Below, piece after piece: positions 6,654 to 14,123 of a stretch of DNA of 31,193 nucleotides (position 1 is its first letter; each line of letters opens with the position of its first letter). Position numbers and translations under genes: made by a program. The notes under the pieces were generated by a model. That model was not told the DNA's origin. It did no database searches and saw only the letters and a program-made list of their open reading frames with translations. This stretch comes from CALKZN01 sp964633815 (GTDB taxonomy: Bacteria > Pseudomonadota > Gammaproteobacteria > Arenicellales > Arenicellaceae). The stretch lies in the NCBI GenBank assembly GCA_964633815.1, contig CAZWHW010000021.1:1-31193 (forward strand), read 5' to 3'.

Positions 6654-7752
6654 TTCTCATTGGCATTATTAATGCTATTTTATTCGATATTTCAGATTCT
6701 TTTATTATTCCACTTGAAGAAGAATCTTTAAATTCAAAAATAATATCTTCAGAATTACAGCTTCTAACAGCATCTAATAGGTAATTTACATTAAAACCTA
6801 TTTCTACTTCTTCTCCTTGATAGTCAATTGACATTTCATCATTAGCTTCTTCATGATCAGGATTTCGGGAAGTCACTATTAAAGAGTTAGGAGCAAATTT
6901 AATTGAAATACCTCTAAATTTCTCATTACTAAGAATTGAAGTTCTTGACAACATTTCACTAAACAACACTTTATTGATAATAATTTTCTTATCTAAATTA
7001 TTTGGAATAACTTTTTGATATTCAGGATATCGTCCATCAATTAATTTTGAAATAAATTGATAACCAGCAGATTTAATCGAAATATGAGAATTATTAATAC
7101 CAATTTGAATTAATTCATTACTATCAATATTTAAAAATTTAGATATTTCTTGAATAGCTTTCCTAGGAACTATTGATTGTTTAACTTCATTTGATAGATC
7201 TGGATGAGAAATTTTATTTTTTGCTAAACGATGGCCATCAGTTGAAACAACATTAATTGAACCATGACCCACTTCTACTAACAAACCATTTAGAAAATAT
7301 CTAACATCTTGTTGTGCCATTGAATAAGCAGTTGATTCTAATAAAGAAGCAAAATCAGATTGTTTAATTGAAAAATTAAAATCATTTTCTGATGTTTCTA
7401 ATAGAGGATATTCAGTTGCTGGTAGGGTTTGCAAATTAAAACGACTTCGCTCTGAAGTTAAAATCATTTTATTATTTTCAACTGCAATAGATATCATTGC
7501 ATCATTTTTAAGTGAACGACAAATATCAAATAATTTTCTTGCAGAAACTGTTGTTTTACCATTTACAGAAATTACATTATTTATTGTAGTAGTAATTTCT
7601 GTTTCTAAGTCAGAACCAACTAGAGTTAGTTGATTATCATGAGCTTCAATATAAACATTACCTAATATTGGTAATGTTTGTCTTTTTTCAACTATTCCGC
7701 TGACATGTGTTAATGCAGGTAATATTATTTCTTTATTTATTTGAATATTCAT
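6649..7752 (-). CDS. dnaN: DNA polymerase III beta subunit (sliding clamp)
   Basis: DnaN is the ring-shaped dimeric clamp that tethers DNA polymerase III and many repair proteins to DNA. The 367-residue length is typical (366 in E. coli). Three clamp repeats can be followed: MNIQINKEIILPALTHVSGIVEKRQTLPIL opens the first (quoted only as MNIQINKEIILPALTHV), then TLVGSDLETEI; YPLLE and VRYFLNGLLVEV with STDGHRLA mark the second; DGRYPEYQKVIP, LLDAVRSCNSEDIIFEF and LIMPMRI close the third. The C-terminal MPMRI corresponds to the usual MP(M)R(L) end that forms part of the client-binding cleft. It starts with ATG and is the second gene after dnaA, with the oriC candidate in between. Confidence 0.97.
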   Translation of the reverse strand: MNIQINKEIILPALTHVSGIVEKRQTLPILGNVYIEAHDNQLTLVGSDLETEITTTINNVISVNGKTTVSARKLFDICRSLKNDAMISIAVENNKMILTSERSRFNLQTLPATEYPLLETSENDFNFSIKQSDFASLLESTAYSMAQQDVRYFLNGLLVEVGHGSINVVSTDGHRLAKNKISHPDLSNEVKQSIVPRKAIQEISKFLNIDSNELIQIGINNSHISIKSAGYQFISKLIDGRYPEYQKVIPNNLDKKIIINKVLFSEMLSRTSILSNEKFRGISIKFAPNSLIVTSRNPDHEEANDEMSIDYQGEEVEIGFNVNYLLDAVRSCNSEDIIFEFKDSSSSGIIKESEISNKIALIMPMRI

Positions 7753-7854
7753 TTTGTATTTATAGTTGTTTTTATTAGCACGGTGTAAAAATAGATTAAC
7801 CTTATAATAATTATGCTTTTCAATAACTTAAATTAAAAAAAAAGAAAGAAACCC

Positions 7855-7863
7855 TGTGGATAA
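7855..7863 (-). promoter_or_regulatory. DnaA box, TTATCCACA
   Basis: A perfect high-affinity DnaA box on the minus strand. It is followed in its own reading direction by GGG and then a T-rich tract, an arrangement like the DnaA box, GC cluster and unwinding element of the basal unwinding system described for B. subtilis. Confidence 0.9.
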
Positions 7864-7886
7864 AATTATTAAATGATTGAATAAAT

Positions 7887-7895
7887 TGTGTATAA
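7887..7895 (-). promoter_or_regulatory. DnaA box, TTATACACA
   Basis: The minus strand reads TTATACACA, which fits TTATNCACA. It has the same orientation as the box at 7855 and lies 32 bp away from it. Confidence 0.8.
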
Positions 7896-7909
7896 AAATT
7901 TATACCATG

Positions 7910-7918
7910 TTATTCACA
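7910..7918 (+). promoter_or_regulatory. DnaA box, TTATTCACA
   Basis: A plus-strand TTATTCACA, fitting TTATNCACA. It faces the two minus-strand boxes. Confidence 0.8.
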
Positions 7919-7943
7919 ACTTATTCAGTATATTTCTATAATT

Positions 7944-7952
7944 TTATTCACA
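7944..7952 (+). promoter_or_regulatory. DnaA box, TTATTCACA, overlapping the dnaA stop codon
   Basis: A second plus-strand TTATTCACA identical to the one 34 bp to the left. It covers the dnaA stop codon (7948-7950), so the origin array extends slightly into the gene. Confidence 0.78.
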
Positions 7953-9297
7953 CAGTTAATGTTTTTTGAAGTTTGTCATAATCTTCACGCATTCTCTCGT
8001 CATTTTGTAGTAACTCTTCAACTTTACGACACGCATATAAAACCGTTGTATGATCACGTCCACCAAAAGCATCCCCAATATCAGGCAGACTAAGCTCAGT
8101 TAATTCTTTTGCTAAGGCCATGGCTATTTGTCTAGGCCTTGCAATTTGACGGCTTCTTTTTTTAGAGTTTAAGTCAACTACACGCATTTGATAATAATGG
8201 GCGACAGTTTTTTGAATATTATCAATAGTGACCTGTCTATTTTGAAATTGAGTCAAATCTTGTAAAGTTTCTTTGGCTAAATCAATATCAATATCACGCT
8301 TGGTGAAATTTGAAGAAGCTATTAAACGGTGCAAAGCACCTTCTAATTCACGAACATTTGCTCTGATTTTTTTAGCAACTAGAAAAGCGACATCATCATT
8401 TAAGGATACATTTTTAGAAGCAGCTTTTTGCTGCAAGATAGCAACTCTGGTTTCAAGTTCAGGCGGATCAATTCGCACTAATAAACCACTTTCAAATCTA
8501 GAAATAATTCTTTCTTGTAAGTTGTTGATTTCTTTGGGAAATTTATCGCTAGTGATAATAATTTGACTGCCGCTTTCTAATAAATTATTAAACGTGTGAA
8601 AAAACTCCTCTTGTGATTGGTCTTTGCCTGCAAAAAATTGAATATCATCTATTAATAGAGCATCTAAAGATCGATAATAAGATTTAAACTTATCCATTTT
8701 ATTTGATTGGATAGCTTTCACCATGTCAGAAACAAAACGTTCCGAATGAATATAGGCAACACGGGCTTTTGGCTTATTTGAGCAAATTAAATTACCAGCG
8801 GCATGCATTAAATGGGTTTTGCCTAAACCTACTCCACCATAAATGAATAATGGATTATATGCCTTACCTGGATTCTCACCAACTTGGTTAGTGGCAGCAC
8901 GTGCAATTTGATTTGATTTACCTTCTATATGAGAATCAAAAGTGAAATTTAAATTTAGTTTGTTTTTTTCGGAGGTTGAAGCATTATCATATTCAATAGC
9001 CTCAATTTCTGAAGAAACAGACGCTGGTTCTTTAAAACCATTATCACCTATCACTATATTAATTTTATAGTTTACGCCTAAAAAATGTTGAACAGAATCT
9101 AGAAGTTGTTGTGCGAGATTAGCTTTTAACCAGTCTGCTACAAATTGGTTTGGCGAGAAAATTGTCAGTACTGAACCTTCGAGTTCGGCTTCTAATGGTC
9201 TAATCCAAGTATTAAAATCACTTTCTGTAACATCAGCTTGAATTCGTTCTAAGCAATTGTTCCATAGTTGTTGGTTAATTCCTTCGTGCTTATTCAC
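7948..9297 (-). CDS. dnaA: Chromosomal replication initiator DnaA
   Basis: DnaA binds DnaA boxes, forms an ATP-dependent filament at oriC, opens the duplex and recruits the helicase. The 449-residue protein shows all four domains: domain I (about 1-85, LWNNCLERIQ ... FNTWIRPLEAE), a short linker, domain III AAA+ with Walker A GGVGLGKTH at 154-162 and Walker B LLIDDIQFF, and domain IV with the DNA-binding signature GGRDHTTVLYACRKV near the C-terminus. The start is GTG at 9295-9297, with no better ATG nearby. It is the first gene of the leftward dnaA-dnaN-gyrB series and is divergent from rpmH. Confidence 0.98.
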   Translation of the reverse strand: MNKHEGINQQLWNNCLERIQADVTESDFNTWIRPLEAELEGSVLTIFSPNQFVADWLKANLAQQLLDSVQHFLGVNYKINIVIGDNGFKEPASVSSEIEAIEYDNASTSEKNKLNLNFTFDSHIEGKSNQIARAATNQVGENPGKAYNPLFIYGGVGLGKTHLMHAAGNLICSNKPKARVAYIHSERFVSDMVKAIQSNKMDKFKSYYRSLDALLIDDIQFFAGKDQSQEEFFHTFNNLLESGSQIIITSDKFPKEINNLQERIISRFESGLLVRIDPPELETRVAILQQKAASKNVSLNDDVAFLVAKKIRANVRELEGALHRLIASSNFTKRDIDIDLAKETLQDLTQFQNRQVTIDNIQKTVAHYYQMRVVDLNSKKRSRQIARPRQIAMALAKELTELSLPDIGDAFGGRDHTTVLYACRKVEELLQNDERMREDYDKLQKTLTV

Positions 9298-9450
9298 TCT
9301 ATTACTCTATTTGAAAAATGATAAAATGCGCAAAAACTCTAGTTTTATATTATTTTTAGGTGGTTGGTTAATATAACTCTGTTCTTTGTCCAATAATAGC
9401 TAGAAATTGTTAAAAACGGTTGTATTTATACGTTTTTTTATATTTTTAGA

Positions 9451-9479
9451 TTGACTAACAAAGGCAAAAAAAGTACCTT
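9451..9479 (+). promoter_or_regulatory. Possible sigma70-type promoter for rpmH
   Basis: TTGACT at 9451-9456 is followed by a 17-base spacer and TACCTT at 9474-9479. The -35 is good and the -10 is poor. It lies 65 bases upstream of rpmH in the 246-bp divergent gap with dnaA. Confidence 0.4.
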
Positions 9480-9487
9480 TGCAAACC

Positions 9488-9510
9488 CTTGAAAAAGTCT
9501 CTTTTTCAAG
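9488..9510 (+). repeat. Perfect hairpin in the rpmH leader
   Basis: CTTGAAAAAG (9488-9497) and CTTTTTCAAG (9501-9510) form a perfect 10-bp stem with a 3-base loop, 33 bases before the rpmH ATG. There is no clear U-tract after it. It may stabilise or regulate the rpmH-rnpA transcript. Confidence 0.5.
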
Positions 9511-9543
9511 TTAATTTGATCGAAAGAATTTATTGGTGAAAAA

Positions 9544-9678
9544 ATGAAACGTACTTTCCAACCTAGTACTCTTAAGCGCAAAAGAACGCACGGTTTTCGT
9601 TCTAGAATGGCAACTAAAAGTGGCCGTGCCATTTTAAATGCTCGTCGTGCTAAAGGCCGCGCTAAGTTAGCGGTTTAA
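9544..9678 (+). CDS. rpmH: 50S ribosomal protein L34
   Basis: This 44-residue gene encodes the small basic L34 protein of the large ribosomal subunit. It begins MKRTFQPSTLKRKRTHGFR and continues RMATKSGRAILNARRAKGR, an almost textbook L34. The ending KLAV differs from the common KRLTA-like end but is within normal variation. GGTGAAAAA ahead of the ATG serves as Shine-Dalgarno. rpmH sits divergent from dnaA and upstream of rnpA, the standard order at the origin in gammaproteobacteria. Confidence 0.98.
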   Translation: MKRTFQPSTLKRKRTHGFRSRMATKSGRAILNARRAKGRAKLAV

Positions 9679-9795
9679 TTTTTTAGGTGTATCTCAAGAT
9701 ATGCCTAAATATTAATAAATTAGGACATTGAATTTTGCCGGTGTCCAAAAATTTTGTAATGCGTAAAACCATGGATAGGTTCTAAGCCTTTACTT

Positions 9796-10149
9796 TTGAG
9801 CAACAATCACACATTTTCGAAAAGTAATCGATTATTGAAGCCAGGTGAGTTTCAAAATATATACAAACATGGCCAGTGGGTAGCAAATCGCGAGTTAGTT
9901 GCGAATTTTAAAAGTCAAAATAATCATACGTCTAGGTTAGGAATTACAGTCTCAAGAAAAGTTTCAAAACGTGCAATTGATCGAAATAGGATCAAACGTC
10001 AAATTAGAGAATGGTTTAGAAGAAAAAAACAAATAAATGTTGATTTTGACTTAATTATTACAGCTAAACCAAATGTAAAAATTAAAACCAACCAAGAAAT
10101 ACAACACTCACTCGATGACTTATGGCGGAAAGTGCAAAAAAAATGCTAA
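9796..10149 (+). CDS. rnpA: Ribonuclease P protein component
   Basis: RnpA is the basic protein subunit that helps RNase P RNA bind and cleave precursor tRNA 5' leaders. The 117-residue product shows the family layout: FSKSNRLLKPGEFQNIYKHG at the N-terminus, then LGITVSRKVSKRAIDRNR and IKRQIREWFR, which is the conserved RNR motif, and DLIITAKP toward the end. The start is TTG at 9796; ATG codons upstream (9759, 9771) are out of frame. No obvious Shine-Dalgarno precedes it, so coupling to rpmH translation or a special leader is possible. The 3' end overlaps the longer form of yidD. Confidence 0.95.
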   Translation: MSNNHTFSKSNRLLKPGEFQNIYKHGQWVANRELVANFKSQNNHTSRLGITVSRKVSKRAIDRNRIKRQIREWFRRKKQINVDFDLIITAKPNVKIKTNQEIQHSLDDLWRKVQKKC

Positions 10150-10370
10150 TTAAAGCCATTTTATGGTTTATTTCTATGTATCAACTTATATTGAGCCCAT
10201 GGTTTGGACGAGCTTGCCGATTTAATCCAAGCTGTTCCGAATATGCAAAACAAGCAATAATTAAACACGGTATTGTAAAAGGTAGCTATCTCAGTATGAT
10301 GCGCATTGTAAAGTGTCACCCATGGGGTGGGTCGGGTAATGATCCTGTGCCACCTGTTTCTCGAAAATAA
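10122..10370 (+). CDS. yidD: Membrane protein insertion efficiency factor YidD
   Basis: YidD is a small inner-membrane-associated protein that aids YidC-dependent membrane protein insertion. The product (82 residues from ATG 10122, or 75 from ATG 10143) has an amphipathic N-terminal helix and the conserved core LILSPWFGRACRFNPSCSEY, then AIIKHGIVKG, RIVKCHPWGGSGNDPVP. All three family cysteines are present. ATG 10122 overlaps rnpA by 28 bases; ATG 10143 overlaps by 7 and gives a more usual N-terminus (MLIKAILWFISMYQ), so the true start is uncertain. The gene sits in the standard rnpA-yidD-yidC order. Confidence 0.93.
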   Translation: MAESAKKMLIKAILWFISMYQLILSPWFGRACRFNPSCSEYAKQAIIKHGIVKGSYLSMMRIVKCHPWGGSGNDPVPPVSRK

Positions 10371-10420
10371 ATATTTTCTTTAAATTTTAATCCTCGAAAC
10401 TGATAAAAGAGTCGTTCATT

Positions 10421-12115
10421 ATGGATATCAAACAACAAATACTGATCGCTGGAATTTTTGCGATGGGTTTTATTTTGTGGACAAATTGGAATACCTTTCA
10501 AGAACAGAAATTAAATCCACAAACTACTCAAACTAATTTAAATCAGGCTGTAGAAGCTAATCCAAATTCAGATAATTTTGTTCCTAACGCAGAATCGAGC
10601 TTGCCAAATATTGGCAATATTGACGTCAATCAACAAGTTGAGCAGCAACTAAACACAAAAGATTTTGTGGTTATTGAAACTGATTTGTTCACAGCAAAAA
10701 TTAATCCTCAGGGAGGTTCTATTGAAAGCTTGGTGCTTAAAGAAGAATCCGTAGACGCTAAAACACCTGAAATAGGTTTTGAGCTGCTTAAAAATTCGCC
10801 AACAGAAGTATTTGTATCGCAATCAGGTTTGATAGGAACGCAAGGAGGATTTCCAAATCATACTTCTAAATATAATATTCAACAAACAAGCTATTCTTTA
10901 ACAGATGGTAAAAATGAGATAAAAGTTCCTTTATTTTGGGTTTCACCTGAAGGCATAAAATACACAAAAACTTTTATATTTAAAAAAGATAGCTATGTAG
11001 TAGATGTAGAGTTCGTGGTAGAAAATTCTCAGGCTAAATCATGGCAAGGCTTTATGTATGGACAATTTAAACGTACTCAACCGATAAATGGTAAACAAGG
11101 TTCAATTTTACAATTACCGAGTTATTTAGGCGGCATTCAATACACGCCTGAAGATAAATATAAAAAAGAGTCTTTTGACGATATATCTGATGGGCCATTG
11201 GATATTAATACACCCTCTGGATGGGTTGGTATGCTACAGCATTATTTTGTGGGAGTTTGGATGCCTCAAGAAACAGCTGAAAGCTATAATTTTTATAGTA
11301 GTTATAAGAATAAGCCAATCCAACCTGAATATATTATGGGCTTTAAGTCTCTAACACCGCTCACAGTTGCACCAGGACAACAAGGAGCGGTTAGTGCAAG
11401 CATGTTTGTTGGGCCCAAAGAGCAAAAGCGCTTAAAAGAAGTTCAAGCTAATGGTGTTGAAGGTTTAGCTTTAACGGTTGATTATGGTTGGTTAACTATC
11501 ATCGCTGATCCGCTTTTTTGGCTTTTAAAAACCATTAATAATTTAGTTCAAAACTGGGGCTGGTCAATTATTATTTTAACTATATTAATCAAGCTAGCTT
11601 TTTTCCCATTGTCAGCAGCTAGTTATAAAAGCATGGCACGTATGAAAAAATTACAGCCTCGCATGGAAACTTTAAAAGAGCGCTATGGAGATGATAGAGC
11701 AGCTTTACAACAACAAATGATGAAACTTTATAAGGAAGAAAAAGTTAACCCTGCTGGCGGTTGTTTACCCATATTGGTACAGATTCCAGTTTTTATCGCT
11801 TTGTATTATGTTTTATTAGAAAGTGTTGAGTTACGCCACGCACCATTTGCTTTATGGATTCAAGATTTATCATCTAAAGACCCATACTATATTTTGCCAA
11901 TCTTGATGGGTGCATCCATGTTATTACAATTTAGATTAAATCCAACTCCAATGGAGCCAATGCAACAAAAAATCATGATGATCATGCCAATTGCAATGAC
12001 CTTTTTGTTTGTGACTTTTCCTTCTGGTTTGGTTTTATATTGGGTGGTGAACAATGTCTTATCAATTGCCCAGCAATGGACGATTAATAAAACGATAATT
12101 AAAAAGCAAACATAG
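10421..12115 (+). CDS. yidC: Membrane protein insertase YidC
   Basis: YidC inserts and folds inner-membrane proteins alone or with SecYEG; the ATP synthase c subunit is a classic client. The 564-residue product has an N-terminal membrane anchor (MDIKQQILIAGIFAMGFILW), a large periplasmic P1 domain (about 80-350), and a C-terminal insertase core. The core includes KLAFFPLSAASYKSMARMK, the cytoplasmic helical hairpin with MMKLYKEEKVNPAGGCLP, IPVFIALYYVLLESVELR, and FPSGLVLYWVVNN. The position of the E. coli hydrophilic-groove arginine is a lysine here (ILIKLAFFP), a change I believe is common outside the enterics. The short basic tail (NKTIIKKQT) is normal. Confidence 0.97.
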   Translation: MDIKQQILIAGIFAMGFILWTNWNTFQEQKLNPQTTQTNLNQAVEANPNSDNFVPNAESSLPNIGNIDVNQQVEQQLNTKDFVVIETDLFTAKINPQGGSIESLVLKEESVDAKTPEIGFELLKNSPTEVFVSQSGLIGTQGGFPNHTSKYNIQQTSYSLTDGKNEIKVPLFWVSPEGIKYTKTFIFKKDSYVVDVEFVVENSQAKSWQGFMYGQFKRTQPINGKQGSILQLPSYLGGIQYTPEDKYKKESFDDISDGPLDINTPSGWVGMLQHYFVGVWMPQETAESYNFYSSYKNKPIQPEYIMGFKSLTPLTVAPGQQGAVSASMFVGPKEQKRLKEVQANGVEGLALTVDYGWLTIIADPLFWLLKTINNLVQNWGWSIIILTILIKLAFFPLSAASYKSMARMKKLQPRMETLKERYGDDRAALQQQMMKLYKEEKVNPAGGCLPILVQIPVFIALYYVLLESVELRHAPFALWIQDLSSKDPYYILPILMGASMLLQFRLNPTPMEPMQQKIMMIMPIAMTFLFVTFPSGLVLYWVVNNVLSIAQQWTINKTIIKKQT

Positions 12116-12122
12116 GTTAGTT

Positions 12123-13490
12123 TTGTCTAGTGAACAAAATAGTTCAATAATCGAGACAATTGCAGCAGTGGCAACACCGCCTGGGAAAGGCGGTGTTGGC
12201 ATCATTCGTTTGTCAGGACCAGATAGTTTTCAGATTGTTGAAGCAATTAGCAATCACTCGCCATTTAAAAACCGTTATGCTACTTATGCTAAATTTTATT
12301 CCTTTAAAAAGGATATTATTGATTCAGGCTTAGTGATTTGTTTTGAGGCACCCAACAGTTTCACAGGAGAGCATGTTGCTGAGCTTCAAGCTCATGGCGG
12401 ACCAGTGGTTTTGCAAATGTTACTCGCTAGAGTGATTGAGCTTGGCGCACGCCAAGCAAGGCCAGGAGAATTTTCGGAGCGTGCATTTTTAAATGAAAAG
12501 CTAGATTTAGCTCAAGCTGAAGCCATTGCAGACTTAATTGAAAGCTCTTCAGAAGCCGCAGCAAAAGCAGCCACACGCTCCTTACAAGGAGAGTTTTCTG
12601 GGACTATCAATATATTACTTGAGGATTTAATAAACATACGTTTATACGTAGAGTCTGCTATTGATTTTCCCGAAGAAGAAATAGATTTTTTAAGCGATGG
12701 CGTAGTGTTAGGAAAAATAAACAAAGCTATCGACCAAATTAAAGCAGTTGAAAAGTCAGCTGGTTCGGGGCAGCTTTTGCAAGATGGTTATAAAATCGCC
12801 TTAGCGGGAAAGCCTAATGCGGGTAAATCAACATTACTAAATGCTTTATCAGGCTATGAGACAGCAATTGTTACTGACATCGCGGGGACAACTAGAGATA
12901 GTATCAATATCACTTTGGATTTTGATGGTTTGCCAATCCATATTACCGATACGGCAGGTATTAGACATAGCGAAGACATTGTTGAACAAAAAGGAATAGA
13001 AAAAGCTAAAAAAGCCATTCAAGAAGCTGATCATGTTTTAGTGTTAGTTGATGTACAAAACCCCAGTGATTTCGATATATTGCTTGCTGAAGGAATTAAT
13101 AAGCTGGATAACAACATAACTGTGGTATTCACAAAACAAGATATCCACCCTTCATTTATAGTAGACAGTGATTTCCCTTTACCATCAATAGTTATATCGG
13201 CTCAAAATAAGTCTGGAATTGATGAGCTAAAGGATTATGTGAAATCACTTGCAGGATATCGCACAGAAGACAGTAATGTTTATTCTGCCCGAGAAAGACA
13301 CATAGAAGCTATTCGAGCAGCTAGAGAAGCTGTTGAACAGGCGAAAAAATGTTTATTGGGAAAACAAGAGGGAGAGCTTGTGGCCTTTGAGCTGTTGGTT
13401 GCTCAAAATGCATTAAATTTAATTACTGGAGAATTTAATGCTGATGATCTTTTAGGAGAAATTTTCTCAAGTTTTTGTATTGGCAAGTAA
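12123..13490 (+). CDS. mnmE: tRNA modification GTPase MnmE
   Basis: MnmE works with MnmG to make the carboxymethylaminomethyl modification at wobble U34 of certain tRNAs, using 5,10-methylene-THF, FAD, NADH and GTP. The 455-residue protein has the N-terminal folate-binding domain (AAVATPPGKGGVGIIRLSGP, GEHVAELQAHGGPVV, RPGEFSERAFLNEKLDLAQAEA). It also has a helical domain with an inserted G domain (P-loop GKPNAGKST at 229-237, TDIAGTTRD, DTAGIR) and the terminal CIGK with catalytic Cys452. The partner mnmG is 2.7 kb downstream. The start is TTG at 12123, eight bases after the yidC stop; it gives the expected N-terminus and no ATG is available. Confidence 0.97.
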   Translation: MSSEQNSSIIETIAAVATPPGKGGVGIIRLSGPDSFQIVEAISNHSPFKNRYATYAKFYSFKKDIIDSGLVICFEAPNSFTGEHVAELQAHGGPVVLQMLLARVIELGARQARPGEFSERAFLNEKLDLAQAEAIADLIESSSEAAAKAATRSLQGEFSGTINILLEDLINIRLYVESAIDFPEEEIDFLSDGVVLGKINKAIDQIKAVEKSAGSGQLLQDGYKIALAGKPNAGKSTLLNALSGYETAIVTDIAGTTRDSINITLDFDGLPIHITDTAGIRHSEDIVEQKGIEKAKKAIQEADHVLVLVDVQNPSDFDILLAEGINKLDNNITVVFTKQDIHPSFIVDSDFPLPSIVISAQNKSGIDELKDYVKSLAGYRTEDSNVYSARERHIEAIRAAREAVEQAKKCLLGKQEGELVAFELLVAQNALNLITGEFNADDLLGEIFSSFCIGK

Positions 13491-13495
13491 ATTAT

Positions 13496-14104
13496 TTATC
13501 TTTGGCTTTTAAGTTTTTGAAACTCTAACCATTGCAAATATTCTTGATACTCAGGATTGCTAACGCTAGTTGTTTCAACAGGATTTCTAGCATCTCTCCA
13601 CTGGCGGTAAGATACGGCAGTGCTCCAGTCTATTTGTTCTCTCGGTTCTCTCGATTCTGACCCATACCTTGCAGCATCTTTTTCAATATCAATTCCAATT
13701 GTATTGTCATCAGCTCTACCCGCTAGTCTTTCAATGTCAGTGCTTCTAGTGATTCTGAAAAATTCTGTATTGAATAGTCTTCCAAAGTATGACTTACGCG
13801 GGTTTTCACCATCCTTGTTAGCTTTTTTTTCATTCCTCTTTGGATCAATGCTGAAAAAATCTGAATTGGCTATTCTTCCAAAGAATGATCTAGGTTTTTT
13901 CTTTTTTTCTTCAGCATCTTTTTTAGTATCGTTTGCAGCTGTAGCGGTTTTATTTGCAGAGGGGGCTTTCTTTTCAGTAGTGCTTTCTTGTTTTGCTTGC
14001 TTTTGATTAGAATCATTGTTTTTAGAAAGGCCAAGAAAGTTTGTTGAACAAGCGCTAAGCGTTGAAAATAAAATTATAAATAAAAATCCTCGAATTAAAG
14101 TCAT
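13496..14104 (-). CDS. Predicted lipoprotein with duplicated FGR-FF segment and C-terminal WLEF motif
   Basis: Not recognised as a known family. From the ATG at 14104 it is 202 residues: a lipoprotein signal with Cys19 in LSAC, then a low-complexity K/A/T/E-rich stretch (about 25-75) that probably spans the periplasm. Two related blocks follow, RSFFGRIANSDFFSID and KSYFGRLFNTEFFRIT, an internal duplication. The C-terminus has W-R-x-A-R followed by PEYQEYLQWLEFQKLK. The same ending occurs in the lipoprotein encoded just upstream (14124-14594, 19 bp away), so the two are probably an operon of related proteins. A longer reading frame exists upstream but would bury the signal peptide. The stop is five bases from the end of convergent mnmE. 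Confidence 0.8.
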   Translation of the reverse strand: MTLIRGFLFIILFSTLSACSTNFLGLSKNNDSNQKQAKQESTTEKKAPSANKTATAANDTKKDAEEKKKKPRSFFGRIANSDFFSIDPKRNEKKANKDGENPRKSYFGRLFNTEFFRITRSTDIERLAGRADDNTIGIDIEKDAARYGSESREPREQIDWSTAVSYRQWRDARNPVETTSVSNPEYQEYLQWLEFQKLKSQR

Positions 14105-14123
14105 TAGAGAAAACCTTAAGCTA

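Larger units (their letters stand above)
7753..7947. other. Candidate chromosomal replication origin (oriC)
   Basis: This 195-bp non-coding gap between dnaA and dnaN has four DnaA boxes matching TTATNCACA within 98 bp (7855-7952). Next to them on the dnaN side is a very AT-rich stretch of about 60 bp (7790-7851) including an A9 run. The two outer-left boxes point toward dnaN and the two right-hand boxes point toward dnaA. No TTATNCACA match was seen in the dnaA-rpmH gap. I saw no GATC cluster, so Dam/SeqA control is not indicated. Assignment rests on box density and gene context only. Confidence 0.8.

Noticed and set aside
7921..7929. TTATTCAGT next to the DnaA boxes
   Set aside because: Two of the last three positions of the CACA end are wrong, so I do not count it as a DnaA box.
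9438..9632. A 64-codon open frame on the minus strand across rpmH
   Set aside because: It is antisense to L34, which is unmistakable.
9685..9708. An imperfect inverted repeat (TAGGTGTATCT/AGATATGCCTA) between rpmH and rnpA
   Set aside because: It needs two G-U pairs and a 2-base loop and lacks a T-run, so I do not call a terminator; rpmH and rnpA are normally co-transcribed.
13620..14006. A 128-codon open frame on the plus strand, opposite the first lipoprotein gene
   Set aside because: It lies fully antisense to a gene with a signal peptide, lipobox and paralogue. Its serine/phenylalanine-rich product is what the lysine/glutamate-rich coding strand gives when reversed.
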